Below are positions 1 through 6,945 of a stretch of 37,201 nt of DNA, one piece after another. The stretch's first letter is position 1, and each line of letters opens with the position of its first letter. The DNA comes from a virus, in the IMG/VR virus record IMGVR_UViG_3300020162_002373, positions 1 through 37,201 of that record, one strand, 5' to 3'. The notes beneath the pieces are model-generated. The model ran no database searches and was not told where the DNA came from. It saw only the letters and a list, made by a program, of their open reading frames with translations. Position numbers and translations under genes: made by a program.

Positions 1-157
1 AAGAGCGAGAACACGTATCGCGCTGTGTCGGGGTCGGGAAGGGGTGCTCGACGTCGTAGTAGCACCCTGCCGCAAAGAGCATTGCCGCAATTAGGGCAAC
101 AAACACAAGTCCCAGCCGTGCCCCAAGCGCAAGCCCCTCTTTGTATTCACTTTTCAT
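1..157 (-). CDS. Small lipoprotein-like membrane protein, partial at left edge
   Basis: An open frame starts at ATG 157 (minus) and is still open at base 1, giving at least 52 residues. The start is supported by AAGGAGG four bases upstream, inside the end of the preceding gene. Residues 1-14 are charged, then a hydrophobic stretch (GLVFVALIAAMLFAAGC) ends in LFAAGC, which fits a lipobox with the lipidated Cys at about residue 32, followed by YYDVEHP and a Pro/Thr-rich part. Inference: a secreted, lipid-anchored small protein, perhaps acting at the cell envelope. It is the second gene of a two-gene minus-strand operon. A single-pass membrane protein is the alternative reading. Confidence 0.6.
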   Translation of the reverse strand, partial: MKSEYKEGLALGARLGLVFVALIAAMLFAAGCYYDVEHPFPTPTQRDTCSRS

Positions 158-166
158 AGCGCCTCC

Positions 167-382
167 TTACTTCTTGCTATTAAACCGCCAAAGAGCCTCG
201 GGCTCGGCCCGAAGACCCGTGAGGGGCTGAGTCGTGAGACGAGGGTCTTGGTGCCGTGAGGCAGGCGCCACACTGTCCTCATTCCCATAGGGATCGCAAG
301 AGTCACAGTACTCAGTACCGAAGGGAGCATCAAACTCTCTTCCACATGTCCCACAGTGTGCCTTTAACAGTTTCCTCATCAT
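167..382 (-). CDS. Small zinc-ribbon protein
   Basis: This 71-residue protein starts MMRKLLKAHCGTCGREF. CGTC and CDSC, 17 residues later, form a rubredoxin-like CxxC...CxxC zinc knuckle. The start is chosen because AGAGGAGG lies immediately upstream of two adjacent ATGs (382 or 379); the open frame extends further upstream to 535 but lacks a ribosome site there. The stop overlaps the ribosome site of the downstream lipoprotein gene, so the two are co-transcribed. The function is unknown; small Zn ribbons of this kind often bind nucleic acid or a host protein. Confidence 0.65.
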   Translation of the reverse strand: MMRKLLKAHCGTCGREFDAPFGTEYCDSCDPYGNEDSVAPASRHQDPRLTTQPLTGLRAEPEALWRFNSKK

Positions 383-398
383 TGCCTCCTCTGTTTGT

Positions 399-535
399 AT
401 CCCTACCGAGTGATAGACGTTTTCTGGTGAACCACTTCTATCTTCTCGATACGTAAGCAGAGCCCGTGCTCTTCTTTCCCACCGATATTCGGTAGGGATG
501 TACCAAGAGTAGGCATGCTGTTTGTGATGTGTCAA
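399..535 (-). promoter_or_regulatory. Minus-strand promoter and leader with distant inverted repeat
   Basis: Reading the minus strand, TTGACA (535-530) is followed after 18 bases by TACTCT (511-506), a plausible sigma70-type promoter with a weak -10. Downstream in the leader, 499-489 and 409-399 are a perfect 11-bp inverted repeat (ATCCCTACCGA and its complement) that could pair in the RNA or be a two-site operator. No gene is convincing here. Confidence 0.4.
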
Positions 536-885
536 GTGGGGATTTGTGGAGAGGGGTTATGGAGGGGGAGTTATGGGTTGTTGAGCATGAAGATGATAGT
601 TATGTGTCGGAGAACATGGTCGTAAACATCCGCCCGCCCTGTACATAATGTCCCACTTCTCCCCACATCCCCACACTACGTGGTGTATATGCCAGAGTTA
701 CGCACGGAATTAAATGCAATATCATACAAAAAACGTTGCGCGCCAGCCATTTCCTGCACAAGAGTTATGGATATTACGTAATGAGTTATGCATCGTGCAT
801 AATAGGTATCCATGGTGAGTTATGCATCCCCAGTTATGGGCTGGAGTTATGCAGTCAGAGTTATGAATCTCATATAATGAGTTAT
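536..885. other. Non-coding region with dispersed GAGTTATG repeats
   Basis: No convincing gene. The stretch holds many dispersed copies of GAGTTATG or GGGTTATG (for example near 553, 568, 763, 782, 817, 831, 844, 858 and 879), and an imperfect inverted pair (about 535-556 against 652-674, G-rich GTGGGGAT and its C-rich partner). The short frame that can be read through the repeats also overlaps the tRNA and is judged spurious. Confidence 0.6.
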
Positions 886-961
886 GGGGGTCTAGTTCAT
901 CGGTTAGAACGCTCGGCTTATATCCGAGTAGTGCCAGGTTCGACTCCTGGGACCCTCACCA
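886..961 (+). tRNA. tRNA-Ile (anticodon UAU), CCA encoded
   Basis: A full cloverleaf can be drawn. The acceptor arm is GGGGGTC (886-892) with GACCCTC (951-957), one G-U pair. The D arm is GTTC/GAAC, and the anticodon arm is CTCGG/CCGAG (912-916, 924-928) with loop CTTATAT. Anticodon TAT is at 919-921. The variable loop is TAGTG, and the T arm CCAGG/CCTGG has loop TTCGACT. The discriminator A is followed by an encoded CCA (959-961). It would read AUA. Many bacteria read AUA only through lysidine-modified tRNA-Ile2 (CAU), so a phage UAU tRNA could supplement the host. It sits inside the GAGTTATG repeat field with no detectable terminator. Confidence 0.95.
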
Positions 962-1148
962 CCCTAGTTATGCACGGTGAGTTATGAGTTATGCATAAAG
1001 AGTTATGAGTTATGCAAATTGAGTTATGGGTCTCCTATAACGAGTTATGTATCCCCTATAACGCTCTCCTTGGAAGTGAGATTGAGTAGCCCGCCCTGCA
1101 CTGTTGGTGCTCATCGGAGCGTCCCTTATAAGATTACATAAGATTCTA
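962..1148. repeat. GAGTTATG repeats downstream of the tRNA
   Basis: Dispersed and tandem copies of GAGTTATG (about 965-1065) continue the field that precedes the tRNA, including CCTATAAC...GAGTTATG inverted pairs. The end (1131-1145) holds AGATTACATAAG, a variant of the GATTACACAA word repeated elsewhere in the left arm. No gene is seen. Confidence 0.6.
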
Positions 1149-1181
1149 TTCGGTGGATTGACCCCCTCCCCATGAGAATAT
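1149..1181 (+). promoter_or_regulatory. Cassette promoter element, copy 1 (variant)
   Basis: TTCGGTGGATTGA, 11 bases, TGAGAATAT. The first half matches the 16-copy element and the right half is divergent. This copy also contains TTGACC followed after 17 bases by TCTATA, so it may be recognised as an ordinary sigma70 promoter. The leader then forms CCCCC (1192-1196)/GGGGG (1202-1206). Confidence 0.65.
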
Positions 1182-1223
1182 CTATATGTAGCCCCCGCCG
1201 TGGGGGAAAACAGAGGAGGGTCT

Positions 1224-1772
1224 ATGGCACTGAACTGGTCAGTCAAGGCGGTCAAGAACGCAGACGACATCTGCTACTACACCGCTACGAAGAACCGCAT
1301 CTACGACGGGGTAACCCGTGGTGAGGAGTATGTACACCCCACCACGAACGCCTTGGTCTGGGCAACGATGAGCGTCGGGCTCAACGAGATCACCGAAGCG
1401 AACATCGACGAATGGGAGAAGCGCATCGCGCTTGCCTACGCCGTCGCATGGATCAGCAAGTCGATGGTCTTCGCAGGATACGAAGATGACGGCAACATTA
1501 AGTGGGAGCCGCGCTTGATCACCCGAGCCGATCTGGTTAACCACATCGGTCTGGAGACGAACGCGTCCTATGAGTCGCCGTCGGCATGGCGTAAGCGCGT
1601 CATGGAGCGCATGGAGCAGGAGGGTCTGCGTGAACTGAAGCACGCCGAGAAGGACAACCCTGCACTCGATGCGATCACATGGGCAGAGAGCCTCGCCCTT
1701 CGGGACGATATCCGCAGCGGAAAGATTACCAAAGAAGAGGCAGCACTTCCCGAGAATCAGCCAGTGGGTTGA
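1224..1772 (+). CDS. Hypothetical protein, 182 aa
   Basis: This is the first gene of the left-arm array. ATG 1224 is chosen over an upstream GTG because AGAGGAGGG (1212-1220) precedes it. The protein starts MALNWSVKAVKNADD and has a mixed hydrophobic/charged middle (IALAYAVAWISKSMVFAGYEDD). The C-terminal half is charged and helical (ESPSAWRKRVMERMEQEGLREL), which resembles a helix-rich DNA- or protein-binding region. No family is recognised. It is followed by an intercistronic hairpin and three further genes of the same unit. Confidence 0.8.
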   Translation: MALNWSVKAVKNADDICYYTATKNRIYDGVTRGEEYVHPTTNALVWATMSVGLNEITEANIDEWEKRIALAYAVAWISKSMVFAGYEDDGNIKWEPRLITRADLVNHIGLETNASYESPSAWRKRVMERMEQEGLRELKHAEKDNPALDAITWAESLALRDDIRSGKITKEEAALPENQPVG

Positions 1773-1794
1773 TGGTACGGATGTGCTATAAATC

Positions 1795-1822
1795 GGGGAG
1801 GGCGGCACTTGTCGCTCTCCCC
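1795..1822 (+). other. Intercistronic RNA hairpin
   Basis: GGGGAGGGCGGC (1795-1806), loop ACTT, GTCGCTCTCCCC (1811-1822): a 12-bp stem with two G-U pairs and no U tract. It is nearly the same as the hairpin at 9768-9797. It lies just upstream of the ribosome site of the next gene, so it is more likely an mRNA-stability or processing element than a terminator. Confidence 0.7.
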
Positions 1823-1838
1823 ATAGGAAGGAGGCAAC

Positions 1839-2156
1839 ATGAGTATCGAGCAGTTGTTTGAGGATCAGAAGTCAGGGCGGCTACTCGCCGAGCGGCGCAC
1901 GCTGCCCTTCGCAGACCACGATGCCCACTACCTCACAACCGAGATGATTGAGCCGTTGATCGGTTCGGTCATCACAGGCGGTGTGGTAATCGGCGATGGG
2001 TCGTCGGAAGACCCGCTTGTGCCAGTCCTGTTCGTCATGCAGGGCGGCAAGAAGTTCAGCGTCATCATCTCGTCAGACGATGAGGTCAACGATGGCGGTC
2101 GTATCCTATTTGAGCGCGGCACCTACATGATGGTTGCCGCTTCGGAGGTGAAGTAA
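1839..2156 (+). CDS. Hypothetical protein, 105 aa
   Basis: ATG 1839 follows GGAAGGAGG. The 105-residue acidic protein contains a glycine-rich beta section (ITGGVVIGDGSSEDP) and a probable small beta domain (VPVLFVMQGGKKFSVIISSDDE). No family is recognised. The stop TAA is directly followed by the ATG of the next gene, so the two are translationally coupled. Confidence 0.78.
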   Translation: MSIEQLFEDQKSGRLLAERRTLPFADHDAHYLTTEMIEPLIGSVITGGVVIGDGSSEDPLVPVLFVMQGGKKFSVIISSDDEVNDGGRILFERGTYMMVAASEVK

Positions 2157-2579
2157 ATGTGGGAAGTCATTCACACAGAGGAACTGCGTGCTGACCGCAC
2201 GCTGACAGTTTTCTACCGCGAGTCGGAGAACTATGACAGGTCCATCCTGTTCGAGACGAATGTGGACGGCTTGTACATCTCCTACTACGGAACGGCGCGT
2301 GATGCCATCACCGCTGAGAATCGCATCACACAGGTCTGCTATGGGTGGGATGTCCTCATGAGTGAGGCAGACGACTTTGAGCAGCAAAAGTTGCGGGATG
2401 CCTTCTTCTGGTCGGTCCTTGAGAATCGGCTTGGAGATGACGGCTGCGCCCACTCCCCATACACCTGCGATCAGGTGCATCACGCAGCGCAGGTGCTGCT
2501 CAACAATGAAGAGTGCGAGGGGTGCGAGGTGTGCGAGTGGTCAGAGACCATTCACATCCCTGACGCATACCGTCCGTAA
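2157..2579 (+). CDS. Hypothetical protein with C-terminal Cys cluster, 140 aa
   Basis: Starts at ATG 2157, immediately after the preceding stop; GGAGGT is eight bases upstream. The 140-residue acidic protein ends with a cysteine-rich part (DDGCAHSPYTC, then NNEECEGCEVCEWSE) that could bind zinc. The family is not recognised. The next gene follows after 10 bases, with AAGGAGG overlapping the stop. Confidence 0.78.
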   Translation: MWEVIHTEELRADRTLTVFYRESENYDRSILFETNVDGLYISYYGTARDAITAENRITQVCYGWDVLMSEADDFEQQKLRDAFFWSVLENRLGDDGCAHSPYTCDQVHHAAQVLLNNEECEGCEVCEWSETIHIPDAYRP

Positions 2580-2589
2580 GGAGGCTGCT

Positions 2590-2883
2590 ATGTGGGTACA
2601 CAAAGATTGCACACTATCGAGGCAGCGGCTTGAGGGTGAGCGGCTTGGCATTACCTTGTCGGGTAATGTCTCCGTCACCTACACGCCGATGCTGACCGAC
2701 GCTCGGTACTTCGGTATCGACGACGGCAACATGGGCGAGTACCGCAATGTCGGGTCAATCGAATGCGCTGACTGCGATGCGGCTCCGCTCGTCGAGTACA
2801 ACTTCGACTTGGAGTTGTACAAGGTCGAGCAGGCTCTGAAGCAGGGCGACTATGAAAACATTGAGTGGAAGGAGGCTATCTAA
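2590..2883 (+). CDS. Hypothetical protein with CxxC, 97 aa
   Basis: ATG 2590 (MWVHKDCTLSRQ) is preceded by AAGGAGG; the open frame extends upstream but lacks a ribosome site. The protein has IECADCDAAP in its second half, a single CxxC, and an acidic C-terminus. The function is unknown. Its stop overlaps the next ATG (TAATG). Confidence 0.75.
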   Translation: MWVHKDCTLSRQRLEGERLGITLSGNVSVTYTPMLTDARYFGIDDGNMGEYRNVGSIECADCDAAPLVEYNFDLELYKVEQALKQGDYENIEWKEAI

Positions 2884-3215
2884 TGGCATACGAGATTGAC
2901 GGCGTGGAGTTCACGCCCGAGCACGAAGAGCAGGGTCTGGAGTACGACTGCTTTGCGGTCTACAAGACCGTGGTGGTCACGGGCGGCATGATCGAGGGCG
3001 GTGTGTATGACACCGAGTACGAAGCGGTAGAGGCTGCTCGAAAGATTGTATTAGATTTGTACGGCTCAGAGGTGGGCTACCACTCGGACGAGTCGGGTGG
3101 GCAGGTGACTCGAACCACCGCAACGATGACCGAGGAAGAACTCTCCGAGGCGTTGATCGACCGTGATGATGTAGCGTTTGCCACGGTTGCCGAACGAGAG
3201 GTATTGTTCTCCTAG
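2883..3215 (+). CDS. Hypothetical acidic protein, 110 aa
   Basis: ATG 2883 (MAYEIDGVEF) overlaps the previous stop by one base and is preceded by AAGGAGG. The 110-residue, strongly acidic, cysteine-poor protein includes VYDTEYEAVEAARKIV, typical of a small alpha/beta fold. No family is recognised. A ten-base gap leads to the last gene of the unit. Confidence 0.78.
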   Translation: MAYEIDGVEFTPEHEEQGLEYDCFAVYKTVVVTGGMIEGGVYDTEYEAVEAARKIVLDLYGSEVGYHSDESGGQVTRTTATMTEEELSEALIDRDDVAFATVAEREVLFS

Positions 3216-3224
3216 GGGGTAGGT

Positions 3225-3590
3225 ATGTCTGTATCAGATTTAGCGTCAGACCTCTGGGATGGTCCTGATTACTCTGGGCAGTTCGACAACCTGATTAGGG
3301 GTTACGACAGGGATGGAGATTTTGGCGGTAACGCAGTGCGGTACGCCATCTTCTCCACCCTCAATGATGGTCCAGGTGCCATTGGGTATCGTCAAGCAGA
3401 GCAGATTGCACGCAGAGACTACGGTCTGACTGGGTGCACGAGAGAACCTTCTTGGGAGACAGGAAGCCCTACAGACAGCGGAGTGATCTTCACAGATTAC
3501 ACAAACAGTGTTGTGCAGCCGACAGTCGGCTCATGGCTGTCCCTGTCGCAATGGTTGCTCTGGTTCAAGGTTGGCTTCCTCGGGATGTAG
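3225..3590 (+). CDS. Hypothetical protein, 121 aa
   Basis: ATG 3225 is preceded by GGGGGTAGG. The protein starts MSVSDLASDLWDGPDYSG and ends with an aromatic, hydrophobic C-terminus (WLSLSQWLLWFKVGFLGM) that could be a membrane-associating helix. It is the last gene before a terminator. No family is recognised. Confidence 0.72.
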   Translation: MSVSDLASDLWDGPDYSGQFDNLIRGYDRDGDFGGNAVRYAIFSTLNDGPGAIGYRQAEQIARRDYGLTGCTREPSWETGSPTDSGVIFTDYTNSVVQPTVGSWLSLSQWLLWFKVGFLGM

Positions 3591-3615
3591 CGAGCAAGGA
3601 GCCATGGTACGAGCA

Positions 3616-3648
3616 GGGGGTGGGACTTTATGGGTCTCGCCCCCTTTT
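3616..3648 (+). terminator. Rho-independent terminator
   Basis: GGGGGTGGGAC (3616-3626) pairs with GTCTCGCCCCC (3634-3644) and is followed by TTTT. It closes the first five-to-six-gene unit. Confidence 0.75.
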
Positions 3649-4064
3649 CGTTGCCCAGAGCGCGTCAGGGAGCCCTTGTAGGCAGAGTTATGGGTCGGGC
3701 GAATGCCCGTAAGGGGTTATCCACCGAGTTATCCGCACCCCATATGTACTAGTAATAACTAGAAGTACCTATAAGTTACTAGGAGTTATTAGTCATACTG
3801 GTTATTTCTATCGTGTTCATAACTCGTGAGAGTTATGAACGGCGTTACGCTGAACAGTACGAGTTATTAGTACTCGAATGGATTGTTTGGGAAGAAAAAA
3901 TACTCTTGGTATACACCGATTTTACAGGCTCAGTACCATCCGTCCAAGAGGAGTTATGAGTTATGAGTCATAAGTTATGCATCATGCACAACTTTAGTGC
4001 CCTAAAACCCCTGAATCTTGTGCAAAATGCACAAGATCGGTGGTAGCGGTGCTTGTGCTCAGCG
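3649..4064. other. AT-rich intergenic region, possible origin or control region
   Basis: No gene is seen. The region holds TTATCCACC (3718-3726) and TTATCCGCA (3729-3737), both close to the DnaA box TTATCCACA. It also has a perfect 11-bp palindrome GTTCATAACTC/GAGTTATGAAC (3815-3840, loop GTGA), many GAGTTATK and AGTTACTAG words, and a 10-bp palindrome at 4015-4037. Among the longer spacers of the window it is the most AT-rich. A replication origin is possible but unproven. Confidence 0.45.
4015..4037. promoter_or_regulatory. Palindromic operator-like site
   Basis: ATCTTGTGCA (4015-4024), AAA, TGCACAAGAT (4028-4037) is a perfect 10-bp inverted repeat 28 bases upstream of cassette promoter copy 2. 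A half-site TGCACAA recurs near 3980. The position fits a repressor or activator site, or an RNA hairpin. Confidence 0.5.
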
Positions 4065-4097
4065 TTCGGTGGATTCAGTTTATGGTTGTTGTATGTT
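4065..4097 (+). promoter_or_regulatory. Cassette promoter element, copy 2
   Basis: TTCGGTGGATTCA, 11 bases, TTGTATGTT (degenerate right half). The leader stem-loop is GTCAGAG (4105-4111)/CTCTGAC (4121-4127). It drives the DUF932-RadC-HicA unit. Confidence 0.65.
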
Positions 4098-4169
4098 CTT
4101 TGTAGTCAGAGGCGTCGGGTCTCTGACATGAGTGGGAGCCGTAGGCTTCCAAGAAAGAGGAGGTGCTGT

Positions 4170-5132
4170 ATGGCACACGAAGTAGAGACGATGGCATTCG
4201 TCGGCAGTCGGGGTCTCCCGTGGCATGGTCTAGGCACGAGCGTTGAGGAACTGCTCACTGCCAAAGAGATGCAGACGGCAGCAGGTTTGGACTGGGTGGT
4301 CGAGGCAAAGCCAATGACCCTTCAGGGCACGAACATTGTCGTCCCAAACAAGGTGGCGAATGTCCGCGACACGGACAGCGCGGTCTTGGGTGTGGTCGGT
4401 AGCCGATACAAGGTCATTCAGAACCACGAGATGTTCTCGTTCGCTGACTACCTGCTCGATGCAGGTGCTCAGTTCGAGACCGCAGGGTCGCTTCGCGGCG
4501 GAGAAGTCGTCTTCGCAGCGATGGAGATCCCTTCGGAGCACATCGAGATCAAGGGCGACAACGGGCAGACGAAGTCGTATCTCGTTCTTGCGAACGGGCA
4601 CAACGGACTCTTCCCCTTCCGCGCACTCGTGACTCCTGTCCGAGTGGTGTGCATGAACACGCTGAACGCAGCACTTGGTGATGCCAAGACTTCGTTCACG
4701 ATTCGCCACACCGCAAAGGTCGAGGGCAAGATTGCGGAAGCCAAGCGTGCACTCGGCATCACTCACAAGGTGATGGACGAGTTCAGGGTTGGGGCAGAGA
4801 GCCTCATCCTCAAGAAGATGTCGGAGAAGGATGCGATCCGCGTGATCACTTCCATCTTCCCTCTGACCGAGGACGAGAAGCGAGACAAGAAGGTGTTCTC
4901 TGATCGCGCAGCGCAGACGCTGGCGATTTGGAAGAACGCCGAGAACTTGGAAGGCGTACGCGAGACGGCGTGGGGCGTGTGGAACGCAATCGGGGAGTAC
5001 CTCGATCACGGCGTAGCGTATCGTGGCGGTCAGCGATCGACCGCAGCCGATGCGAAGGCATCGAGCATTGTTCTTGATACGGGCTTCGCGGCTCGCACCA
5101 AGCGACAGGCTCTTGCGCTTGTAGCGGCGTAA
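4170..5132 (+). CDS. DUF932 / TIGR03299 phage-plasmid protein
   Basis: The 320-residue protein starts MAHEVETMAFVGSRGLPWHGLG, the hallmark N-terminus of the DUF932 (phage/plasmid-like TIGR03299) family. Further family features are GVVGSRYKVIQNHEMFSFAD (about 80-100), GHNGLFPFRALVTPVRVVCMNTL (about 145-170) and the FTIRHT segment. Length is normal for the family. ATG 4170 is chosen for AGAGGAGG upstream; the longer open frame has no ribosome site and would overlap the leader. The molecular function is not established; members occur on phages and mobile plasmids, often near RadC-like genes, as here, and a link to anti-restriction or DNA replication has been suspected (inference). Confidence 0.9.
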   Translation: MAHEVETMAFVGSRGLPWHGLGTSVEELLTAKEMQTAAGLDWVVEAKPMTLQGTNIVVPNKVANVRDTDSAVLGVVGSRYKVIQNHEMFSFADYLLDAGAQFETAGSLRGGEVVFAAMEIPSEHIEIKGDNGQTKSYLVLANGHNGLFPFRALVTPVRVVCMNTLNAALGDAKTSFTIRHTAKVEGKIAEAKRALGITHKVMDEFRVGAESLILKKMSEKDAIRVITSIFPLTEDEKRDKKVFSDRAAQTLAIWKNAENLEGVRETAWGVWNAIGEYLDHGVAYRGGQRSTAADAKASSIVLDTGFAARTKRQALALVAA

Positions 5133-5139
5133 TGTATTC

Positions 5140-5176
5140 GGGGGCGACGACGGAAACCTTCCCCGTCGTCGTCCCC
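5140..5176 (+). other. Intercistronic RNA hairpin
   Basis: GGGGGCGACGACGG (5140-5153) pairs with CCGTCGTCGTCCCC (5163-5176), 14 bp with one G-U pair and no U tract. It lies between the DUF932 and RadC-like genes, directly before AAAGGAGG. Probably a stability or processing hairpin, possibly tuning the level of the downstream gene. Confidence 0.7.
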
Positions 5177-5194
5177 GCTAACAAAGGAGGTTGT

Positions 5195-5707
5195 ATGTAC
5201 GAATGGCAGAAATACGAAGTGCAGATAAAGCGTGTCGACAGCGGCAGCAAGTCGTTGCAGATTACACAACCTGAAGATGTTCTTGCGTTGTTTGGAGAAC
5301 ACGCTAAGGAGCGAGACCAAGAATCGTTCTGGGTGCTTGCGCTTGATCACAAGAACCAATGCATCGGCATTCAGGAGTTGTACCGAGGGACAACGAACGG
5401 GGCGGCAATCCGCAACGCAGAAGTCTTTCGACTACCAATCCTGACGCAGGCTGCGTGTCTGGTGATTGTTCACAATCATCCGTCAGGACAGACGGAGCCA
5501 AGCGAAGAGGACATCGCGCTAACCGAGTCAATCTTCACTTGCGCTGTGCAACTGGACATTGACTTCCTTGACCATGTAATCGTTGCGGGTGATGAAGTAC
5601 TAAGTTTGCGTCGACATCTTGCAACGAAAGATTACACAATCTGGCACAACGAAAGCCACATGGCTGGGGCGCGAGAGTTGATTGCGAAAGCAGGGCTGCG
5701 CGCATGA
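5195..5707 (+). CDS. RadC-like JAB/MPN domain protein
   Basis: A 170-residue RadC-family protein (JAB1/MPN metalloprotease-like fold). The signature VIVHNHPSGQTEPSEED gives the HxHP...S..D metal-site pattern at about residues 90-106, and DFLDHVIVAGDEVLSL is the conserved C-terminal strand. The N-terminal helix-hairpin part of chromosomal RadC is absent, as in many phage and plasmid forms. ATG 5195 follows AAAGGAGG. RadC is not a proven repair enzyme; a nuclease or deubiquitinase-like hydrolase activity is only presumed. It is followed by the HicA-like gene with a four-base overlap. Confidence 0.88.
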   Translation: MYEWQKYEVQIKRVDSGSKSLQITQPEDVLALFGEHAKERDQESFWVLALDHKNQCIGIQELYRGTTNGAAIRNAEVFRLPILTQAACLVIVHNHPSGQTEPSEEDIALTESIFTCAVQLDIDFLDHVIVAGDEVLSLRRHLATKDYTIWHNESHMAGARELIAKAGLRA

Positions 5708-5907
5708 GTCAGAAGAAAGACATGGAGCAGTTTGTCCGACGGGCTCGGCGTCACGGGTGGCGCGTGGAACTGACGAACGGGGGGCACTACAAGTTCTTCC
5801 CAATCAACGGCAACACGCCAATCATTGCGCCGTCGTCCCCGTCTGGTGTCCGCTCAATAGCGAATACCAAGTCGAGGCTGAAGAAGGCGGGACTTCCGCT
5901 GTCGTAG
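5704..5907 (+). CDS. HicA-like small dsRBD-fold protein
   Basis: This 67-residue protein contains GWRVELTNGGHYKFFP and PIIAPSSPSGVRSIANTKSRLKKAG, which match the HicA/YcfA mRNA-interferase-like layout: a Gly-Gly-His core (His about residue 28) and a basic C-terminal helix. ATG 5704 overlaps the RadC stop (ATGA). No HicB antitoxin partner is seen next to it, and such orphan HicA-like proteins are frequent in phages. RNA binding or cleavage is an inference from the fold. The stop TAG is fused to the tandem repeat array that follows. Confidence 0.7.
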   Translation: MSQKKDMEQFVRRARRHGWRVELTNGGHYKFFPINGNTPIIAPSSPSGVRSIANTKSRLKKAGLPLS

Positions 5908-6003
5908 TTATGAGTTATGGGTTATGAGTTATGAGTTATGAGTTATGAGTTATGAGTTACGCGTTATGCATAATGCATAATAAGTATCCATAACCCATAA
6001 CCC
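5906..6003. repeat. Tandem heptamer array with inverted arm
   Basis: Nine contiguous heptamers NGTTAYG (5906-5968) start inside the stop codon of the preceding gene. They are followed by CATAATGCATAAT and CATAACCCATAACCC (5990-6003), the reverse complement of the same word. The whole can fold into a long hairpin or cruciform. No intrinsic terminator is seen for the unit, so this array may serve as its 3' end. Confidence 0.85.
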
Positions 6004-6052
6004 GTAAGCCAAATCAACGAGCAGCCAAAGATTACACAATGTATAAGGAGAG

Positions 6053-6085
6053 TTCGGTGGATTCGACTTTCCTCTATGGCATTGT
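6053..6085 (+). promoter_or_regulatory. Cassette promoter element, copy 3
   Basis: TTCGGTGGATTCG, 11 bases, TGGCATTGT. Leader stem-loop GCGGG (6095-6099)/CCCGC (6105-6109). AAAGATTACACAAT lies just upstream (6027-6040). Confidence 0.75.
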
Positions 6086-6129
6086 AAAGAAGTAGCGGGG
6101 ATGTCCCGCAGTTTGGAAGGAGGAAGCAA

Positions 6130-6945
6130 ATGCCTAACTGGTGCGCGAATCAACTAGACATCATCGGAGCCGAGGCAGAGGTGTTTAGGCTTATCGAACT
6201 GGTCAAGGGTGAAGACGATGGGTTCGACTTCGCCAAGATTGTCCCAGTCCCAGACAACAAGTTCTACGCAGTCAACGAAGGTCAGAACGATTTCCTTTGT
6301 GGCTGCCACCCAGAGTTCGTCATCACCAAAGCAATGGTGAAGGGAGCCGAGGGACACGAGTACGAGGCGGATCACGGCTTCGAGCCGCAGGAAGGCTACT
6401 GGGCTGTCGATGGCTTCCCAGTCGTGAAGAAGAATCTCGACAACGGAACAATCCAAGTCGTCGTGGAGAACATGTTTGGCGGATCGGAAGTCTGCCCAAC
6501 GCACGACGAACCAAAGATTTCTTCGCACCCAGACTGGTGGTACAACTGGAATGTGAAGAACTGGGGTTCCAAGTGGAACTGCGGTGAGGTCTGGCACGAC
6601 CGAGTAGACAACGGACAGACAATCGAAGGTGAAACCTCATACAACTTCGACACGGCGTGGTCGCCTGCCGAGCCTGTGGTTGCTGCTCTTGCCGAGCAGT
6701 TTCCAACGCTCTCCATTACGCATCGCTATTGCGAAGGCGGTATGGGGTTCGCAGGTCAGGTGGTCTACCTCAGCGGCGAAGAGGTCTCTCGTGATGAATA
6801 CGAGTTTGGCGATTCGTTGCCAGACGAGGCGTACATCGTGGAGGAAGAGGGTCGTCGTGGTTATGAGCGCGACTATGACAAGGTTCCTGCGAACGCGATG
6901 GAGGTGTTCTGCGATGAGCACTTCGGCGGGATCGTCGGGGGTTGA
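6130..6945 (+). CDS. Api92/DUF1281-like ferredoxin-fold protein
   Basis: A 271-residue protein starting MPNWCANQLDIIGAEAEV. It contains WYNWNVKNWGSKWNCGEVWHD (about 135-155) and YNFDTAWSPAEPVVAALAEQFPTL (about 175-197), the diagnostic features of the Api92-like / DUF1281 family (YubB-type ferredoxin-fold domain) found on phages and plasmids. ATG 6130 follows GGAAGGAGG. Biochemical function unknown. It is the only gene of its unit, and its TGA is fused to a four-copy heptamer array, after which the terminator lies. Confidence 0.88.
   Translation: MPNWCANQLDIIGAEAEVFRLIELVKGEDDGFDFAKIVPVPDNKFYAVNEGQNDFLCGCHPEFVITKAMVKGAEGHEYEADHGFEPQEGYWAVDGFPVVKKNLDNGTIQVVVENMFGGSEVCPTHDEPKISSHPDWWYNWNVKNWGSKWNCGEVWHDRVDNGQTIEGETSYNFDTAWSPAEPVVAALAEQFPTLSITHRYCEGGMGFAGQVVYLSGEEVSRDEYEFGDSLPDEAYIVEEEGRRGYERDYDKVPANAMEVFCDEHFGGIVGG

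Noticed and set aside
886-961. tRNA as an integration site (attachment core)
   Set aside because: Complete phage tRNA gene with no integrase or repeated tRNA 3' end in the window.
736-987. 83-aa plus-strand frame across the repeat field
   Set aside because: It translates the GAGTTATG repeats and runs through the tRNA; no ribosome site.
4230-5009. Long minus-strand frame opposite DUF932
   Set aside because: Shadow of a clear family member on the plus strand; low-complexity, no ribosome site.
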